Shown: positions 28,795 through 38,149 of the stretch, piece after piece
Position numbering within the stretch: the stretch's first letter is position 1
Layout: each line of letters opens with the position of its first letter
Origin: Actinacidiphila yeochonensis CN732
Lineage (GTDB): Bacteria > Actinomycetota > Actinomycetes > Streptomycetales > Streptomycetaceae
Direction: 5' to 3'
DNA length: 64,000 bases
Assembly (NCBI RefSeq): GCF_000745345.1
Contig: NZ_JQNR01000005.1
Span: 3,162,001 to 3,226,000 of the forward strand
Notes under the pieces: generated by a model
The model's input: only the letters and a program-made list of their open reading frames with translations
The model's database searches: none
What the model was told of the DNA's origin: nothing
Translations under genes and position numbers: made by a program

Positions 28795-29475
28795 ATGGTG
28801 CACAAGGCCAAGATCCTCCTGGTCGATGACCGGCCGGAGAATCTGCTGGCGCTGGAGGCGATCCTCTCGGCGCTGGATCAGACCCTGGTTCGGGCATCGT
28901 CCGGGGAGGAGGCGCTCAAGGCGCTGCTCACCGACGACTTCGCGGTGATCCTGCTGGACGTGCAGATGCCGGGCATGGACGGGTTCGAGACCGCGGCGCA
29001 CATCAAGCGCCGGGAGCGGACCCGGGACATCCCGATCATCTTCCTGACGGCGATCAACCACGGTCCGCACCACACCTTCCGCGGCTATGCGGCCGGTGCG
29101 GTGGACTACATCTCCAAGCCGTTCGACCCATGGGTGCTGCGCGCCAAGGTGTCGGTCTTCGTGGACCTGTACATGAAGAACTGCCAGCTGCGCGAGCAGG
29201 CGGCGCTGCTGCGGCTCCAGTTGGAGCAGGGCGCGCCCGTCGGTGCGGGCAACGGGGCGAAGCAGCCTCTCGGGCTGGTCGCCGAACTGTCCGCGCGGCT
29301 TGCGGCGGTCGAGGAGCAGGCCGAGGTGCTGGGCCGGCAGCTCGACGAGGGCTCCGGTGCCGCCGCGGTGGCCACCGCGGCCCACCTGGATCGCAAACTG
29401 AACGGGCTGCGGCGGGCGTTGGACGCTCTGGAGCCGGGCGGAGCCAGCGTGGTGCGGCAGTCCGGGCCGGAGTGA
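28795..29475 (+). CDS. osaB: OsaB-type response regulator with coiled-coil output
   Basis: The ATG at 28795 has GAGGAGG seven bases upstream; an open frame starts earlier but lacks homology. The 226-residue protein is a receiver domain (acidic pair D11/D12, phospho-acceptor Asp55 in ILLDVQMPGMDGF, Lys in SKPFDPW). A helical, heptad-like C-terminus follows (LSARLAAVEEQAEVLGRQLDE) with no DNA-binding motif. OsaB is the cognate regulator of OsaA in streptomycetes and is thought to act by protein contacts. The gene lies after osaA and before ftsK. Confidence 0.9.
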   Translation: MVHKAKILLVDDRPENLLALEAILSALDQTLVRASSGEEALKALLTDDFAVILLDVQMPGMDGFETAAHIKRRERTRDIPIIFLTAINHGPHHTFRGYAAGAVDYISKPFDPWVLRAKVSVFVDLYMKNCQLREQAALLRLQLEQGAPVGAGNGAKQPLGLVAELSARLAAVEEQAEVLGRQLDEGSGAAAVATAAHLDRKLNGLRRALDALEPGGASVVRQSGPE

Positions 29476-29701
29476 AATCCCCGTTCCGAGTAGGGCCGGG
29501 AGAGGCGTGAGGCCGCGGAACCGCCGTGGGCGCCGCCGCTGAGGGGCCAGGCGGCGCACACCGAGCCAAATTCGCTCGAAGGAGTGATGGGCGGATTCAT
29601 GTTGACGTGATGTCAATCTGAGGGCCGTCCTCCTCCGACACGAACGGGCGTATCGCCGTGCACGCGTGTCCCTCGATCACAAGGGCGGTAACCTCGGCAC
29701 C

Positions 29702-32455
29702 ATGGCCCCCCGTACGTCCGGCACCGCCAAGAAGGCCCCGGTGAAGCCTCCGGCCAAACCGCCGGCGAAGAAGGCCGCGGCGAAGCGGCCGGCGGCCAAG
29801 AGCGCCGCCGCCCGGCCGGCCGCGAAGAAGGCGGCGGCCAAGCCCGCGCCCAAGCCGGCACCGTCGCCCACCGGCGGCCTGTACCGCCTGGTGCGCGCCC
29901 TCTGGCTCGGCTTCGCCCACGCGGTCGGCGCGGTGTTCCGGGGGATAGGGCGCGGTGCGCGCGGCCTGGACCCGGCCCACCGCAAGGACGGCCTGGCGCT
30001 GCTGCTGCTCGGGGTGACCCTGGTGGTGGCCGCCGGCACCTGGTCCGACCTGCACGGCCCGGTCGGGGACCTGGTGACCCTGCTGGTCACCGGCGCCTTC
30101 GGGCGGCTGGACCTGCTGGTGCCGTTCCTGATCGGCTGGATCGCGGTGCGCCTGATGCGGCATCCGGAGCAGGCCGAGGCCAACGGCCGGATCGTCATCG
30201 GCCTGTCCGCACTGGTGATCGGCATGCTCGGGCTGATCCACGTCTTCTCCGGGGCGCCCTCCCGGGCGGACGGCGCGCACGCCCTGCGCCAGGCCGGCGG
30301 CCTGATCGGCTGGGGCGCCGCGGAGCCGTTCCTCTACACGGTGGGCGCGTTCCTGGCCGTACCGCTGCTGCTGCTGTTCACCGTCTTCGGGCTGCTGGTG
30401 GTCACCGCCACCCCGGTCAACGCCATCCCGCAGCGGCTGCGGGCGGCCGGCGCCCGGGTGGGCTTCTACGCGCCGCCGGCGGACCCCGAGGCGGTTCCGC
30501 TGGAGGAGTTCTTCGACGAGGAGGCCGGATACGGCGACTCCGACCGGGACGGCGCGGAGGACGACTCGCCGGTGCGACGGCTGCCCGCCGACGCCGGCCG
30601 GGACCCGTACGACGTGGAGGCCGACGAGGCGGCCGGTTCGCCGTCCGGGCCCGGCGCCGCGGCCGGCGGCGACGAGCCCAAGCCGCGCCGCCGCCCGCGC
30701 CGCCGGGCCGAGAAGGGGACGGCCGAGGACGGCCCGGACCCGGTGGACATCGCGGCGGCCGCCGCGGCCGCGCTGGACGGCGCGGTGCTCGGCGGCCTCC
30801 AGCCCGCCCCGCTGGTGCCGGACCTGACCGGGCGGCTGACGAAGCAGGTGCCAGCCGCCCGCGCCGACGCGGAGGCCGCCGGCTCCCCGGCCGGCGGCGT
30901 GCCCGACCTCACCAAGCCCCCCGCCGAGGTGGTCGAGCCGCTGCCGCCACGAGCCGAACAGCTCCAGCTCTCCGGGGACATCACCTACGCCCTGCCCTCG
31001 CTGGACCTGCTGGAGCGCGGCGGCCCCGGGCGCACCCGCAGCGCCGCCAACGACGCGGTCGTCGCCTCGCTCACCCAGGTCTTCAAGGAGTTCAAGGTCG
31101 ACGCGGTGGTCACCGGCTTCACCCGCGGCCCCACGGTCACCCGCTACGAGGTGGAGCTCGGCGCCGCCGTGAAGGTCGAGCGGATCACCGCCCTGGCCAA
31201 GAACATCGCCTACTCCGTGGCCAGCCCCGACGTGCGGATCATCAGCCCCATCCCGGGCAAGTCCGCCGTCGGCATCGAGATCCCCAACAGCGACCGCGAG
31301 ATGGTCAACCTCGGCGACCTCCTGCGCTCGGCGGACGCCGCCGGCGAGGAGCATCCGATGACCGTCGCCCTGGGCAAGGACGTCGAGGGCGGCTACGTGG
31401 TGGCCAACCTCGCCAAGATGCCGCACATCCTGGTCGCCGGCGCCACCGGCTCCGGCAAGTCCTCCTGCATCAACTGCCTCATCACCTCGGTGATGTGCCG
31501 CGCCACCCCGGACGAGGTGCGGATGGTGCTGGTGGACCCCAAACGCGTCGAGCTGACGGCCTACGAGGGCATCCCGCACCTGATCACCCCGATCATCACC
31601 AACCCGAAGCGGGCCGCCGAGGCGCTCCAGTGGGTGGTGCGGGAGATGGACCTGCGCTACGACGACCTGGCCGCCTACGGGTACCGCCACATCGACGACT
31701 TCAACGCGGCGGTCCGCTCCGGACGGGCCCGTACCCCCGAGGGCAGCGAACGCGAGCTGTCCCCCTACCCGTACCTGCTGGTGATCGTCGACGAGCTGGC
31801 CGACCTGATGATGGTGGCGCCCCGCGACGTCGAGGACTCCATCGTCCGGATCACCCAGCTGGCGCGCGCGGCCGGCATCCACCTGGTGCTCGCCACCCAG
31901 CGGCCCAGCGTCGACGTGGTCACCGGTCTGATCAAGGCGAACGTGCCGTCCCGGCTGGCCTTCGCCACCTCCTCCCTCGCCGACAGCCGGGTCATCCTGG
32001 ACCAGCCCGGCGCCGAGAAGCTCATCGGGAAGGGCGACGGACTCTTCCTGCCGATGGGCGCGAACAAGCCCACCCGCATACAGGGCGCCTACGTCACCGA
32101 GGACGAGGTCGGCAAGATCGTCGACCACTGCAAGGCGCAGCTGACCCCCACCTACCGCGCCGACGTCACGGTGGGCGGCGGGCCCAAGAAGGAGATCGAC
32201 GAGGAGATCGGCGACGACCTGGACCTGCTGTGCCAGGCCGCGGAGCTGGTCGTCTCCACCCAGTTCGGGTCGACCTCGATGCTCCAGCGCAAGCTGCGGG
32301 TCGGGTTCGCCAAGGCCGGACGCCTGATGGACCTGATGGAGACCCGCGGCATCGTGGGCCCCAGCGAGGGCTCCAAGGCGCGCGACGTGCTGGTCAAGGC
32401 CGACGAGATCGACGGAGTGCTCGCCGTCATCCGCGGCGAGGCGGCCCCGTCCTGA
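29702..32455 (+). CDS. ftsK: DNA translocase FtsK/SpoIIIE
   Basis: FtsK pumps chromosomal DNA through the closing septum, important in sporulation septation. An ATG at 29702 is chosen, giving 917 residues. A TAACCT 13 bases upstream and the lack of a binding site suggest a leaderless transcript; a GTG at 29666 is an alternative. The N-terminus (about 1-60) is Ala/Lys/Pro-rich and is followed by about four membrane segments to about residue 250 and a disordered acidic/Pro linker. The motor has Walker A GATGSGKS (580-587), LVDPKRVELT and Walker B VIVDELADLMM. The C-terminal gamma winged-helix domain ends the protein (STSMLQRKLRVGFAKAGRLMD). Confidence 0.96.
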   Translation: MAPRTSGTAKKAPVKPPAKPPAKKAAAKRPAAKSAAARPAAKKAAAKPAPKPAPSPTGGLYRLVRALWLGFAHAVGAVFRGIGRGARGLDPAHRKDGLALLLLGVTLVVAAGTWSDLHGPVGDLVTLLVTGAFGRLDLLVPFLIGWIAVRLMRHPEQAEANGRIVIGLSALVIGMLGLIHVFSGAPSRADGAHALRQAGGLIGWGAAEPFLYTVGAFLAVPLLLLFTVFGLLVVTATPVNAIPQRLRAAGARVGFYAPPADPEAVPLEEFFDEEAGYGDSDRDGAEDDSPVRRLPADAGRDPYDVEADEAAGSPSGPGAAAGGDEPKPRRRPRRRAEKGTAEDGPDPVDIAAAAAAALDGAVLGGLQPAPLVPDLTGRLTKQVPAARADAEAAGSPAGGVPDLTKPPAEVVEPLPPRAEQLQLSGDITYALPSLDLLERGGPGRTRSAANDAVVASLTQVFKEFKVDAVVTGFTRGPTVTRYEVELGAAVKVERITALAKNIAYSVASPDVRIISPIPGKSAVGIEIPNSDREMVNLGDLLRSADAAGEEHPMTVALGKDVEGGYVVANLAKMPHILVAGATGSGKSSCINCLITSVMCRATPDEVRMVLVDPKRVELTAYEGIPHLITPIITNPKRAAEALQWVVREMDLRYDDLAAYGYRHIDDFNAAVRSGRARTPEGSERELSPYPYLLVIVDELADLMMVAPRDVEDSIVRITQLARAAGIHLVLATQRPSVDVVTGLIKANVPSRLAFATSSLADSRVILDQPGAEKLIGKGDGLFLPMGANKPTRIQGAYVTEDEVGKIVDHCKAQLTPTYRADVTVGGGPKKEIDEEIGDDLDLLCQAAELVVSTQFGSTSMLQRKLRVGFAKAGRLMDLMETRGIVGPSEGSKARDVLVKADEIDGVLAVIRGEAAPS

Positions 32456-32822
32456 CCGGCGGCGCCTCCTGACCCGGGGTTCCCTCCCGACCCGCGGCGC
32501 CTCCTGACCGGCGGGGCCGGGGCCCGTCTTCCTGGGGTGGTCCCGGACTCCGCCCCATGGGCGCCGCGCAGGCGGGGGCGGTCGGCGGCGGCGGCGTACC
32601 AGGGGTCACACAAGTGGAGTCCTGCTACGTGTGATGCGACCGGAGTCGGGGCACGTAATCAGGCAACCGTTTCTCCTGTTCGCGCGTCAACCTGATACAA
32701 GCCGGACGGCCGCCCGCCCCCGTTCCGTGGACCGGGCCCCCGTGCCGCCCGCTTGCCCCCGCGTTTTGACCCGCCCCCTAGACTGTCCCCAGCAGGCGGC
32801 TGCACGCTCGAAAGGCGCCCTC
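32456..32822. other. intergenic region ftsK to RodZ-like gene
   Basis: This 367-base gap starts with two direct copies of GGCGCCTCCTGACC (about 32462 and 32499) after the ftsK stop. A TAGACT at 32779-32784 may be the -10 for the next gene. No coding frame with the expected composition is seen. Confidence 0.35.
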
Positions 32823-33641
32823 GTGTCCATCGGCAACTCGCCTTCCCCTGACGACCCCTCGGTCGGTCGCGCCCTCGCACAGGCACGCGTCGCGGCAGGA
32901 CTGTCCGTCGACGAGGTGAGCAGCACCACCCGGGTGCGCGTCCCGATCCTCCAGGCCATCGAGCGCGACGACTTCTCGCGCTGCGGCGGGGACGTCTACG
33001 CCCGCGGCCACATCCGCAACATCGCCCGCGTGGTCGGCGTCGACCCCGAGCCGCTGGTGGCCCGGTACGCGGCGGAGCACGCCCCGCAGAACGAGGTCGC
33101 TCCGGCGCCTCCCCGCTACGAGACGGAGAGGATCACGTCCGAGCCGCGGCGCCCCAACTGGACCGCCGCCATGGTGGCCGCGATCGTCGCGGTGGTGGGC
33201 TTCGTCGGCTTCACCGTCGTGGGCGGCGGAGGCAGCGGGGGCAAGGCCGGCTCGGAGGCCGACGCCACGACGACCGCGACCGCCACCGGCCACCCGGCCA
33301 CGACCTCGTCCCCGCAGAGCAACAACGCCCCCACCGCGAGCCCCACCGACACCGGCAGCGTCATCGCGGCCGCCCCGCCCGGCAAGGTCACCGTCAAGGT
33401 CAGCGCGGTCGGCGGCGCCAGCTGGATCCTGGCCACCGACCACAACGGCAAGCAGCTCTTCCAGTCCTCCCTCCGGGACGGCGACTCCCAGACGTGGACC
33501 GACGACAAGAAGATCAAACTGGTCGTCGGCAACGCGGGCGCCGTCCAGCTCTTCGTCAACGGCAAGGACCTCGGCCCGGCCGGCGGCAAGGGACAGGTCG
33601 TGCGCCTGACGTACACCCCGGGCGACCCGACCCAGGGCTGA
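32823..33641 (+). CDS. RodZ-like helix-turn-helix membrane protein
   Basis: The GTG at 32823 follows GAAAGG and gives 272 residues. An HTH_25-type domain lies at about 12-80 (GRALAQARVAAGLSVDEVSSTTRVRVPILQAIE, then GDVYARGHIRNIARVVGVDP). One membrane helix follows at about 114-133, then a Gly/Thr/Ser-rich linker and a C-terminal extracytoplasmic beta domain (VTVKVSAVGGASWILATDHNG, VQLFVNGKDLGPAG). This is the RodZ layout, a cell-shape and cytoskeleton adaptor family; here the DNA-binding fold probably binds protein. It sits between ftsK and rimO as in other streptomycetes. Confidence 0.85.
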   Translation: MSIGNSPSPDDPSVGRALAQARVAAGLSVDEVSSTTRVRVPILQAIERDDFSRCGGDVYARGHIRNIARVVGVDPEPLVARYAAEHAPQNEVAPAPPRYETERITSEPRRPNWTAAMVAAIVAVVGFVGFTVVGGGGSGGKAGSEADATTTATATGHPATTSSPQSNNAPTASPTDTGSVIAAAPPGKVTVKVSAVGGASWILATDHNGKQLFQSSLRDGDSQTWTDDKKIKLVVGNAGAVQLFVNGKDLGPAGGKGQVVRLTYTPGDPTQG

Positions 33642-33789
33642 CCGGCCGCCGCCCCGGCCGCCTCCTGCGGGCCTCACGCGCGACAGGGAGCCGCCGGCGC
33701 CGCTCGCACGCTCCCCGTCGCGCGCCGGGTCGTCACCGGTGCGCCCGCGGTCGGCCGAGCGCGGGAGGCCACCAGGTACGCTGGTGCTC

Positions 33790-35352
33790 ATGCCCGAACC
33801 CCGTACCGTCGCCCTTGTCACGCTCGGATGCGCCCGAAACGAGGTCGACTCGGAGGAACTCGCCGGTCGGCTGGCGGCGGACGGCTGGCGGCTCGTCGAC
33901 GACGCCGCCGAGGCCGACGTTGCGGTGGTGAACACCTGCGGTTTCGTCGAGGCCGCCAAGAAGGACTCGGTGGACGCCCTCCTGGAGGCGAACGACCTCA
34001 AGTCCCACGGCCGCACCCAGGCCGTCGTCGCCGTGGGCTGCATGGCCGAGCGGTACGGCAAGGAGCTCGCCCAGGCGCTGCCCGAGGCGGACGCCGTGCT
34101 CGGCTTCGACGACTACACCGACATCTCCGACCGGCTCCAGACCATCCTGTCCGGCGGCATCCACGCTTCGCACACCCCGCGCGACCGGCGCAAGCTGCTG
34201 CCGATCAGCCCCGCCGAACGGCAGACCGCCGAGGTGGCGCTCCCCGGCCACGGCCAGGGCACCGCCGGCCCGGAGCAGCCCGCCGAGGAGTTCGCCGAGG
34301 CCGCCCCGGACCTGCCCGAGGGGGTCGCGCCGCCGTCGGGGCCGCGGGCCCCGCTGCGCCGCCGCCTGGACAGCGGACCGGTCGCCTCCGTGAAGCTCGC
34401 CTCCGGCTGCGACCGGCGGTGCAGCTTCTGCGCCATCCCGTCCTTCCGCGGCTCCTTCGTCTCGCGCCGCCCCACCGACGTGCTCGCCGAGGCCCGTTGG
34501 CTGGCCGGCCAGGGCGTCGTGGAGGTCATGCTGGTCAGCGAGAACAACACCTCCTACGGCAAGGACCTCGGCGACATCCGCCTCCTGGAGTCCCTGCTGC
34601 CCGAGCTGGCCGCCGTCGACGGCGTCGAACGGGTCCGCGTGAGCTACCTCCAGCCCGCCGAGATGCGGCCCGGACTGATCGACGTGCTCACCTCCACCCC
34701 CGGCGTCGTCCCCTATTTCGACCTGTCCTTCCAGCACTCCGCCCCCGGCGTGCTGCGCGCCATGCGCCGCTTCGGCGACACCGAGCGCTTCCTCGGGCTG
34801 CTGGAGACCATCCGGGCCAAGGCCCCCGAGGCGGGCGTGCGCTCCAACTTCATCGTCGGCTTCCCCGGGGAGACCGAGGAGGACCTCGCCGAGCTGGAGC
34901 GCTTCCTCACCGAGGCCCGGCTCGACGCGATCGGCGTGTTCGGCTACTCCGACGAGGAGGGCACCGAAGCCGAGGGCTACCAGAACAAGGTGGACGAGGA
35001 CGTCGTCGCCGCCCGGCTCGCCCGGGTCTCGCGGCTGGCCGAGGAGCTGACCGCGCAGCGCGCCGAGGAGCGCGTGGGCTCCACGGTGCGGGTGCTGGTC
35101 GAGGCCGTCGACGAGGAGACCGGGGAGATCACCGGCCGCGCCGACCACCAGGCGCCGGAGACCGACGGCCAGGTGCGGCTGCTGCCCGCCGAGGACGCCC
35201 CCGACGGCTGGACGCCCGCCCCCGGAACGTTCGTGACGGCCGAGGTGGTCGCCGCCGAGGGCGTCGACCTGGTGGCCAGCGCGCTGACCGGCCCGGCCGC
35301 GGCCGACGTACCCGCGCCGGGCGGCGTACTCGTCGAAGGGGCGGCCAGATGA
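33790..35352 (+). CDS. rimO: ribosomal protein S12 methylthiotransferase
   Basis: RimO is a radical-SAM enzyme that methylthiolates an Asp of ribosomal protein S12. The 520 residues contain the UPF0004 domain (TLGCARNEVDSEELAGRL, VVNTCGFVEAAKKDS, VAVGCMAERYG). The radical-SAM cluster is Cys207, Cys211 and Cys214 in SGCDRRCSFCAIPSF. NFIVGFPGETEEDLAELE and a TRAM domain follow. A low-complexity insert (about 135-190) precedes the radical-SAM core. It overlaps pgsA by four bases (ATGA), suggesting coupled translation. miaB, its paralogue, is at 54.3 kb. Confidence 0.96.
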   Translation: MPEPRTVALVTLGCARNEVDSEELAGRLAADGWRLVDDAAEADVAVVNTCGFVEAAKKDSVDALLEANDLKSHGRTQAVVAVGCMAERYGKELAQALPEADAVLGFDDYTDISDRLQTILSGGIHASHTPRDRRKLLPISPAERQTAEVALPGHGQGTAGPEQPAEEFAEAAPDLPEGVAPPSGPRAPLRRRLDSGPVASVKLASGCDRRCSFCAIPSFRGSFVSRRPTDVLAEARWLAGQGVVEVMLVSENNTSYGKDLGDIRLLESLLPELAAVDGVERVRVSYLQPAEMRPGLIDVLTSTPGVVPYFDLSFQHSAPGVLRAMRRFGDTERFLGLLETIRAKAPEAGVRSNFIVGFPGETEEDLAELERFLTEARLDAIGVFGYSDEEGTEAEGYQNKVDEDVVAARLARVSRLAEELTAQRAEERVGSTVRVLVEAVDEETGEITGRADHQAPETDGQVRLLPAEDAPDGWTPAPGTFVTAEVVAAEGVDLVASALTGPAAADVPAPGGVLVEGAAR

Positions 35353-36215
35353 GCGGAGCCAGCGAGCCGACCCCGTCCTCGCAGCCGTCGCCGTCGCACG
35401 CGCCGCCCTCCCCCGAGCCGGGGACGGCGGCGCGCCCCGCGCGTCCGGCGGAGGCCGCGGCCACCCTCCTGCCCGGCACCCCCGCCGACCCGGCCGCGGC
35501 CGGGTCGGCCGGCGGAGCCGTGCGGGCGGTGCCGGACGGCAGGGCGCGCAAGGCCGCCCAGGCGGACCTGCTCAACGTCGCGAACCTGCTCACCATGATC
35601 AGGCTGTTCCTGGTGCCCGGCTTCGTCGTCCTGCTGCTGCACGGCGACGGGCACGACCCGGCCTGGCGCTCCTTCGCGTGGGCCGCCTTCGGCGTCGCCA
35701 TGATCACCGACCTCTTCGACGGTGAGCTGGCCCGCCGCTACGGCCTGGTCACGGACTTCGGCAAGATCGCCGACCCGATCGCCGACAAGGCGATCATGGG
35801 AGCCGCGCTCATCGGACTGTCCGCCCTGGGCGACCTGCCGTGGTGGGTGACGGCGGTGATCCTCTTCCGCGAGCTGGGCATCACGCTGATGCGGTTCTGG
35901 GTCATCCGGCACGGGGTGATCCCGGCCAGCAGGGGCGGGAAGCTCAAGACGCTCACCCAGGGCGTCGGGGTCGGCATGTACATCCTGGTGCTCACCGGCC
36001 CGCTGGCCTCCATCCGCGCGTGGATCATGGCGGCCGCCGTCATCCTCACCGTCGCGACCGGCGTGGACTACATCCGGCAGGCCGTGGTGCTGCGCCGGGC
36101 CGGCCTCGCCGCCCAGGCCCGTGCGGCGGCCGGCGACCACCCTGACGGCCCCGGAACCCCCGCCGGGTCCCCGGCGGGCGAAGCGGGCGGTCCGCGGCCG
36201 GAGCGGCGCGCGTGA
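35349..36215 (+). CDS. pgsA: CDP-diacylglycerol-glycerol-3-phosphate phosphatidyltransferase family protein
   Basis: This membrane enzyme belongs to the CDP-alcohol phosphatidyltransferase family and likely makes phosphatidylglycerol phosphate. The signature D-x2-DG-x2-AR-x8-G-x3-D-x3-D is complete (DLFDGELAR from Asp121, then GKIADPIADK). About five membrane segments follow a disordered Pro/Ala-rich N-terminus of some 70 residues, making it longer (288) than the usual 180-200. The ATG overlaps the rimO stop, and its own stop overlaps cinA (GTGA), so rimO-pgsA-cinA form one tight unit. Confidence 0.92.
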   Translation: MSGASEPTPSSQPSPSHAPPSPEPGTAARPARPAEAAATLLPGTPADPAAAGSAGGAVRAVPDGRARKAAQADLLNVANLLTMIRLFLVPGFVVLLLHGDGHDPAWRSFAWAAFGVAMITDLFDGELARRYGLVTDFGKIADPIADKAIMGAALIGLSALGDLPWWVTAVILFRELGITLMRFWVIRHGVIPASRGGKLKTLTQGVGVGMYILVLTGPLASIRAWIMAAAVILTVATGVDYIRQAVVLRRAGLAAQARAAAGDHPDGPGTPAGSPAGEAGGPRPERRA

Positions 36216-36715
36216 GCGCCGCCGAGGCAGCCCTGCGGCTGCTGTGGGACCGGCAGGCCACGGTTGCCGTGGCCGAGTCCCTGACCGGGGGCCTGGTGGC
36301 CGCCGAACTCGCCTCCGTGCCCGGCGCCTCCCGCGCCTTCCGCGGTTCGGTCACCGCGTACGCCACCGAACTGAAGCACGAACTGCTCGACGTCGACGCC
36401 GGGCTGCTGGCCGCGCGCGGCGCCGTCGACCCGGAGGTGGCCCGCCAGATGGCGCAGGGCGTGCGCCGACGGCTGCGAGCCGACTGGGGTCTGGCGACCA
36501 CGGGGGTCGCCGGTCCCGACCCGCAGGACGGACAGCCCGTCGGGACGGTCTTCGTCGCCGTGGCCGGCCCGGACCGCTCCGAGGTGCGGGAGCTGCTGCT
36601 GGCGGGGGATCGTAGCGTGATCCGGGGCGGTTCGGCTGAAGCTGTTCTGGAACTGCTCACGGCCGAGCTCCGAAGGAGTACGGTGGCCAGTCCAGGGGCC
36701 GAACCGGCCCCGTAG
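36212..36715 (+). CDS. cinA: CinA C-terminal domain protein (nicotinamide-nucleotide amidohydrolase type)
   Basis: The 167 residues correspond only to the C-terminal CinA domain, which in other bacteria deamidates nicotinamide mononucleotide. Motifs seen are VAVAESLTGGLVAAELASVPGAS with the catalytic Ser region, GSVTAYATELKHELL, and GLATTGVAGPDPQDGQPVGTVF. The N-terminal molybdopterin-binding-like domain of full-length CinA is absent, as is common in actinobacteria. Translation is probably coupled to pgsA through the GTGA overlap. Confidence 0.94.
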   Translation: MSAAEAALRLLWDRQATVAVAESLTGGLVAAELASVPGASRAFRGSVTAYATELKHELLDVDAGLLAARGAVDPEVARQMAQGVRRRLRADWGLATTGVAGPDPQDGQPVGTVFVAVAGPDRSEVRELLLAGDRSVIRGGSAEAVLELLTAELRRSTVASPGAEPAP

Positions 36716-36842
36716 CCGCGCCTCAGCCGAAGTGCGGGCACGGCCGCGGCAAGGCGGCAAACCCGCCCCAGGACGAATCAGGGGCGCTGGGATGGGGAAG
36801 AACACGGGGGGATGGGATGTTTGCAGCCCTGAGTGAACACGT

Positions 36843-36857
36843 CTTCGCTCCCCGCAC
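36843..36857. promoter_or_regulatory. possible ClgR autoregulatory box
   Basis: CTTCGCTCCCCGCAC resembles, imperfectly, the GTTCGCY-N5-GCG motif I recall for ClgR. It lies about 20 bases before a TACGGT hexamer (near 36876) that could be the clgR -10. Weak evidence. Confidence 0.25.
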
Positions 36858-36926
36858 GGCCGGTGCCCGAGGCGGTACGGTGGGGCGAGAGGGATGCGGT
36901 TACGCGGTCCGAGGAGGGAGCCACCG

Positions 36927-37319
36927 ATGATCCTGCTCCGTCGCCTGCTGGGTGACGTGCTGCGTCGGCAGCGCCAGCGCCAGGGCCGCACCCTGCGTGA
37001 GGTCTCCTCCTCCGCCCGGGTCTCGCTCGGATACCTGTCCGAGGTCGAGCGAGGGCAGAAGGAGGCGTCGTCCGAGCTGCTCTCGGCGATCTGCGACGCT
37101 CTGGACGTCCCGATGTCCGAGGTGATGCGCGAGGTCAGCGACGACCTCTCCCTCGCCGAGCTGGCACAGTCGGCGGCGGACGAGACCGCGGCCGCGCCGA
37201 TGCGACCCCTGCTGGGGCCCGTCACCTCCGTCACCGCGGTGCCGTCCACCCCGGACGAGCGCATCACCATCAAGGCGCCCAAGAAGTCGGCCGAGGCCGT
37301 GGACGTGGTCGCCGCCTGA
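36927..37319 (+). CDS. clgR: ClgR-type transcriptional activator of protease genes
   Basis: The ATG at 36927 follows GAGGAGGGAG. The 130-residue XRE-family protein has one HTH domain at about 8-70 (LRRQRQRQGRTLREVSSSARVSLGYLSEVERGQKEASSELL). Its position after pgsA-cinA and ahead of recA is the typical clgR locus of actinobacteria. ClgR activates clpP, clpC and lon genes. The protein ends in VVAA; a C-terminal Ala-Ala is a known ClpP degradation signal for this regulator family, so turnover control is likely. A terminator follows. Confidence 0.9.
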   Translation: MILLRRLLGDVLRRQRQRQGRTLREVSSSARVSLGYLSEVERGQKEASSELLSAICDALDVPMSEVMREVSDDLSLAELAQSAADETAAAPMRPLLGPVTSVTAVPSTPDERITIKAPKKSAEAVDVVAA

Positions 37320-37672
37320 GTGCCCACGGGTCGTCCGGCACACCGCCGAGCGGTCGCGCGGAACGCGTCAGAGCCCTGCCGGGCGAACCCGGCGGGGCTT
37401 TCGCGTTGCCGGGGCCGGACGCCTTGCCTCGGGGCGGCGCACGGGCCGTCCGGGCCGGACGCGGGTGGAGGGAGCTGCGGGCGGGGGAGTGGAGCGCGGG
37501 CGGCCGGCCGTGAGGCCCCGGAGAGGGCGCCGCGGACCCGTGGGGATCCTGTGCCGGTCGCCGACCGGGTGCCTGTCTTTTGCCATGTGTAAGGCGGCGA
37601 GGCAGGGTAGGCGGAGGAAGTCAGCATGGGACAAAAAGGTCCGGTGGTGTCGACCCGCGAGGAGAACCGCGC
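37320..37672. other. intergenic region clgR to dps
   Basis: Apart from the terminator at its left end, this 353-base gap contains GC-rich sequence with no believable gene. The right end, with a relatively A-rich patch (GGACAAAAAGG near 37628) before the dps binding site, probably holds the dps promoter; I cannot define it. Confidence 0.3.
37372..37399 (+). terminator. terminator after clgR
   Basis: AGCCCTGCCGGG pairs with CCCGGCGGGGCT (one mismatch) around CGAA, followed by TTCG. Confidence 0.75.
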
Positions 37673-38143
37673 ATGTCCGTTGTGAAGAGCCCTCTTCCCC
37701 AGCAGGAGCGCAAGACCGTCGGTGACGCCCTCCAGGGCAGCCTGGTGGACCTCATCGACCTGTCGCTGCTGGCCAAGCAGGTGCACTGGAACGTCATCGG
37801 CCCCCGCTTCCGCTCCATCCATCTCCAGCTCGACGAGGTGGTGGACAGCGCCCGTGCCGCCTCCGACACCGTGGCCGAGCGCGCCTCCGCGATCGGGGTC
37901 ACCCCTGACGGCCGTGCCGCCACCGTCGCCAAGACCAGCGGCATCGACCCCGTGACGGACGGCTGGGTCAAGGACGGCGACGTCGTCAGCGTCATGGTCA
38001 ACGCGCTCGACGCCGTCATCGCACGGATGCGTGAACGCATCGCGGTGACCGACAAGCCGGACCCGGTGTCCCAGGACATCCTCATCGGCATCACCGCGGA
38101 CCTGGAGAAGTTCCACTGGATGTTCCAGGCCGAGAACGTCTGA
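37673..38143 (+). CDS. dps: Dps-family ferritin-like DNA protection protein
   Basis: Dps proteins form dodecamers that oxidise and store iron and protect DNA in stressed or resting cells. The ATG at 37673 follows GAGGAGAACC and gives 156 residues, the core length without long tails. The inter-subunit ferroxidase ligands are visible in KQVHWNVIGPRFRSIHLQLDE followed by VVDSARAASDTVAERA. The C-terminal helix is DILIGITADLEKFHWMFQAENV. Position suggests the DpsB-type paralogue of streptomycetes. Confidence 0.95.
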   Translation: MSVVKSPLPQQERKTVGDALQGSLVDLIDLSLLAKQVHWNVIGPRFRSIHLQLDEVVDSARAASDTVAERASAIGVTPDGRAATVAKTSGIDPVTDGWVKDGDVVSVMVNALDAVIARMRERIAVTDKPDPVSQDILIGITADLEKFHWMFQAENV

Positions 38144-38149
38144 GGGGCC

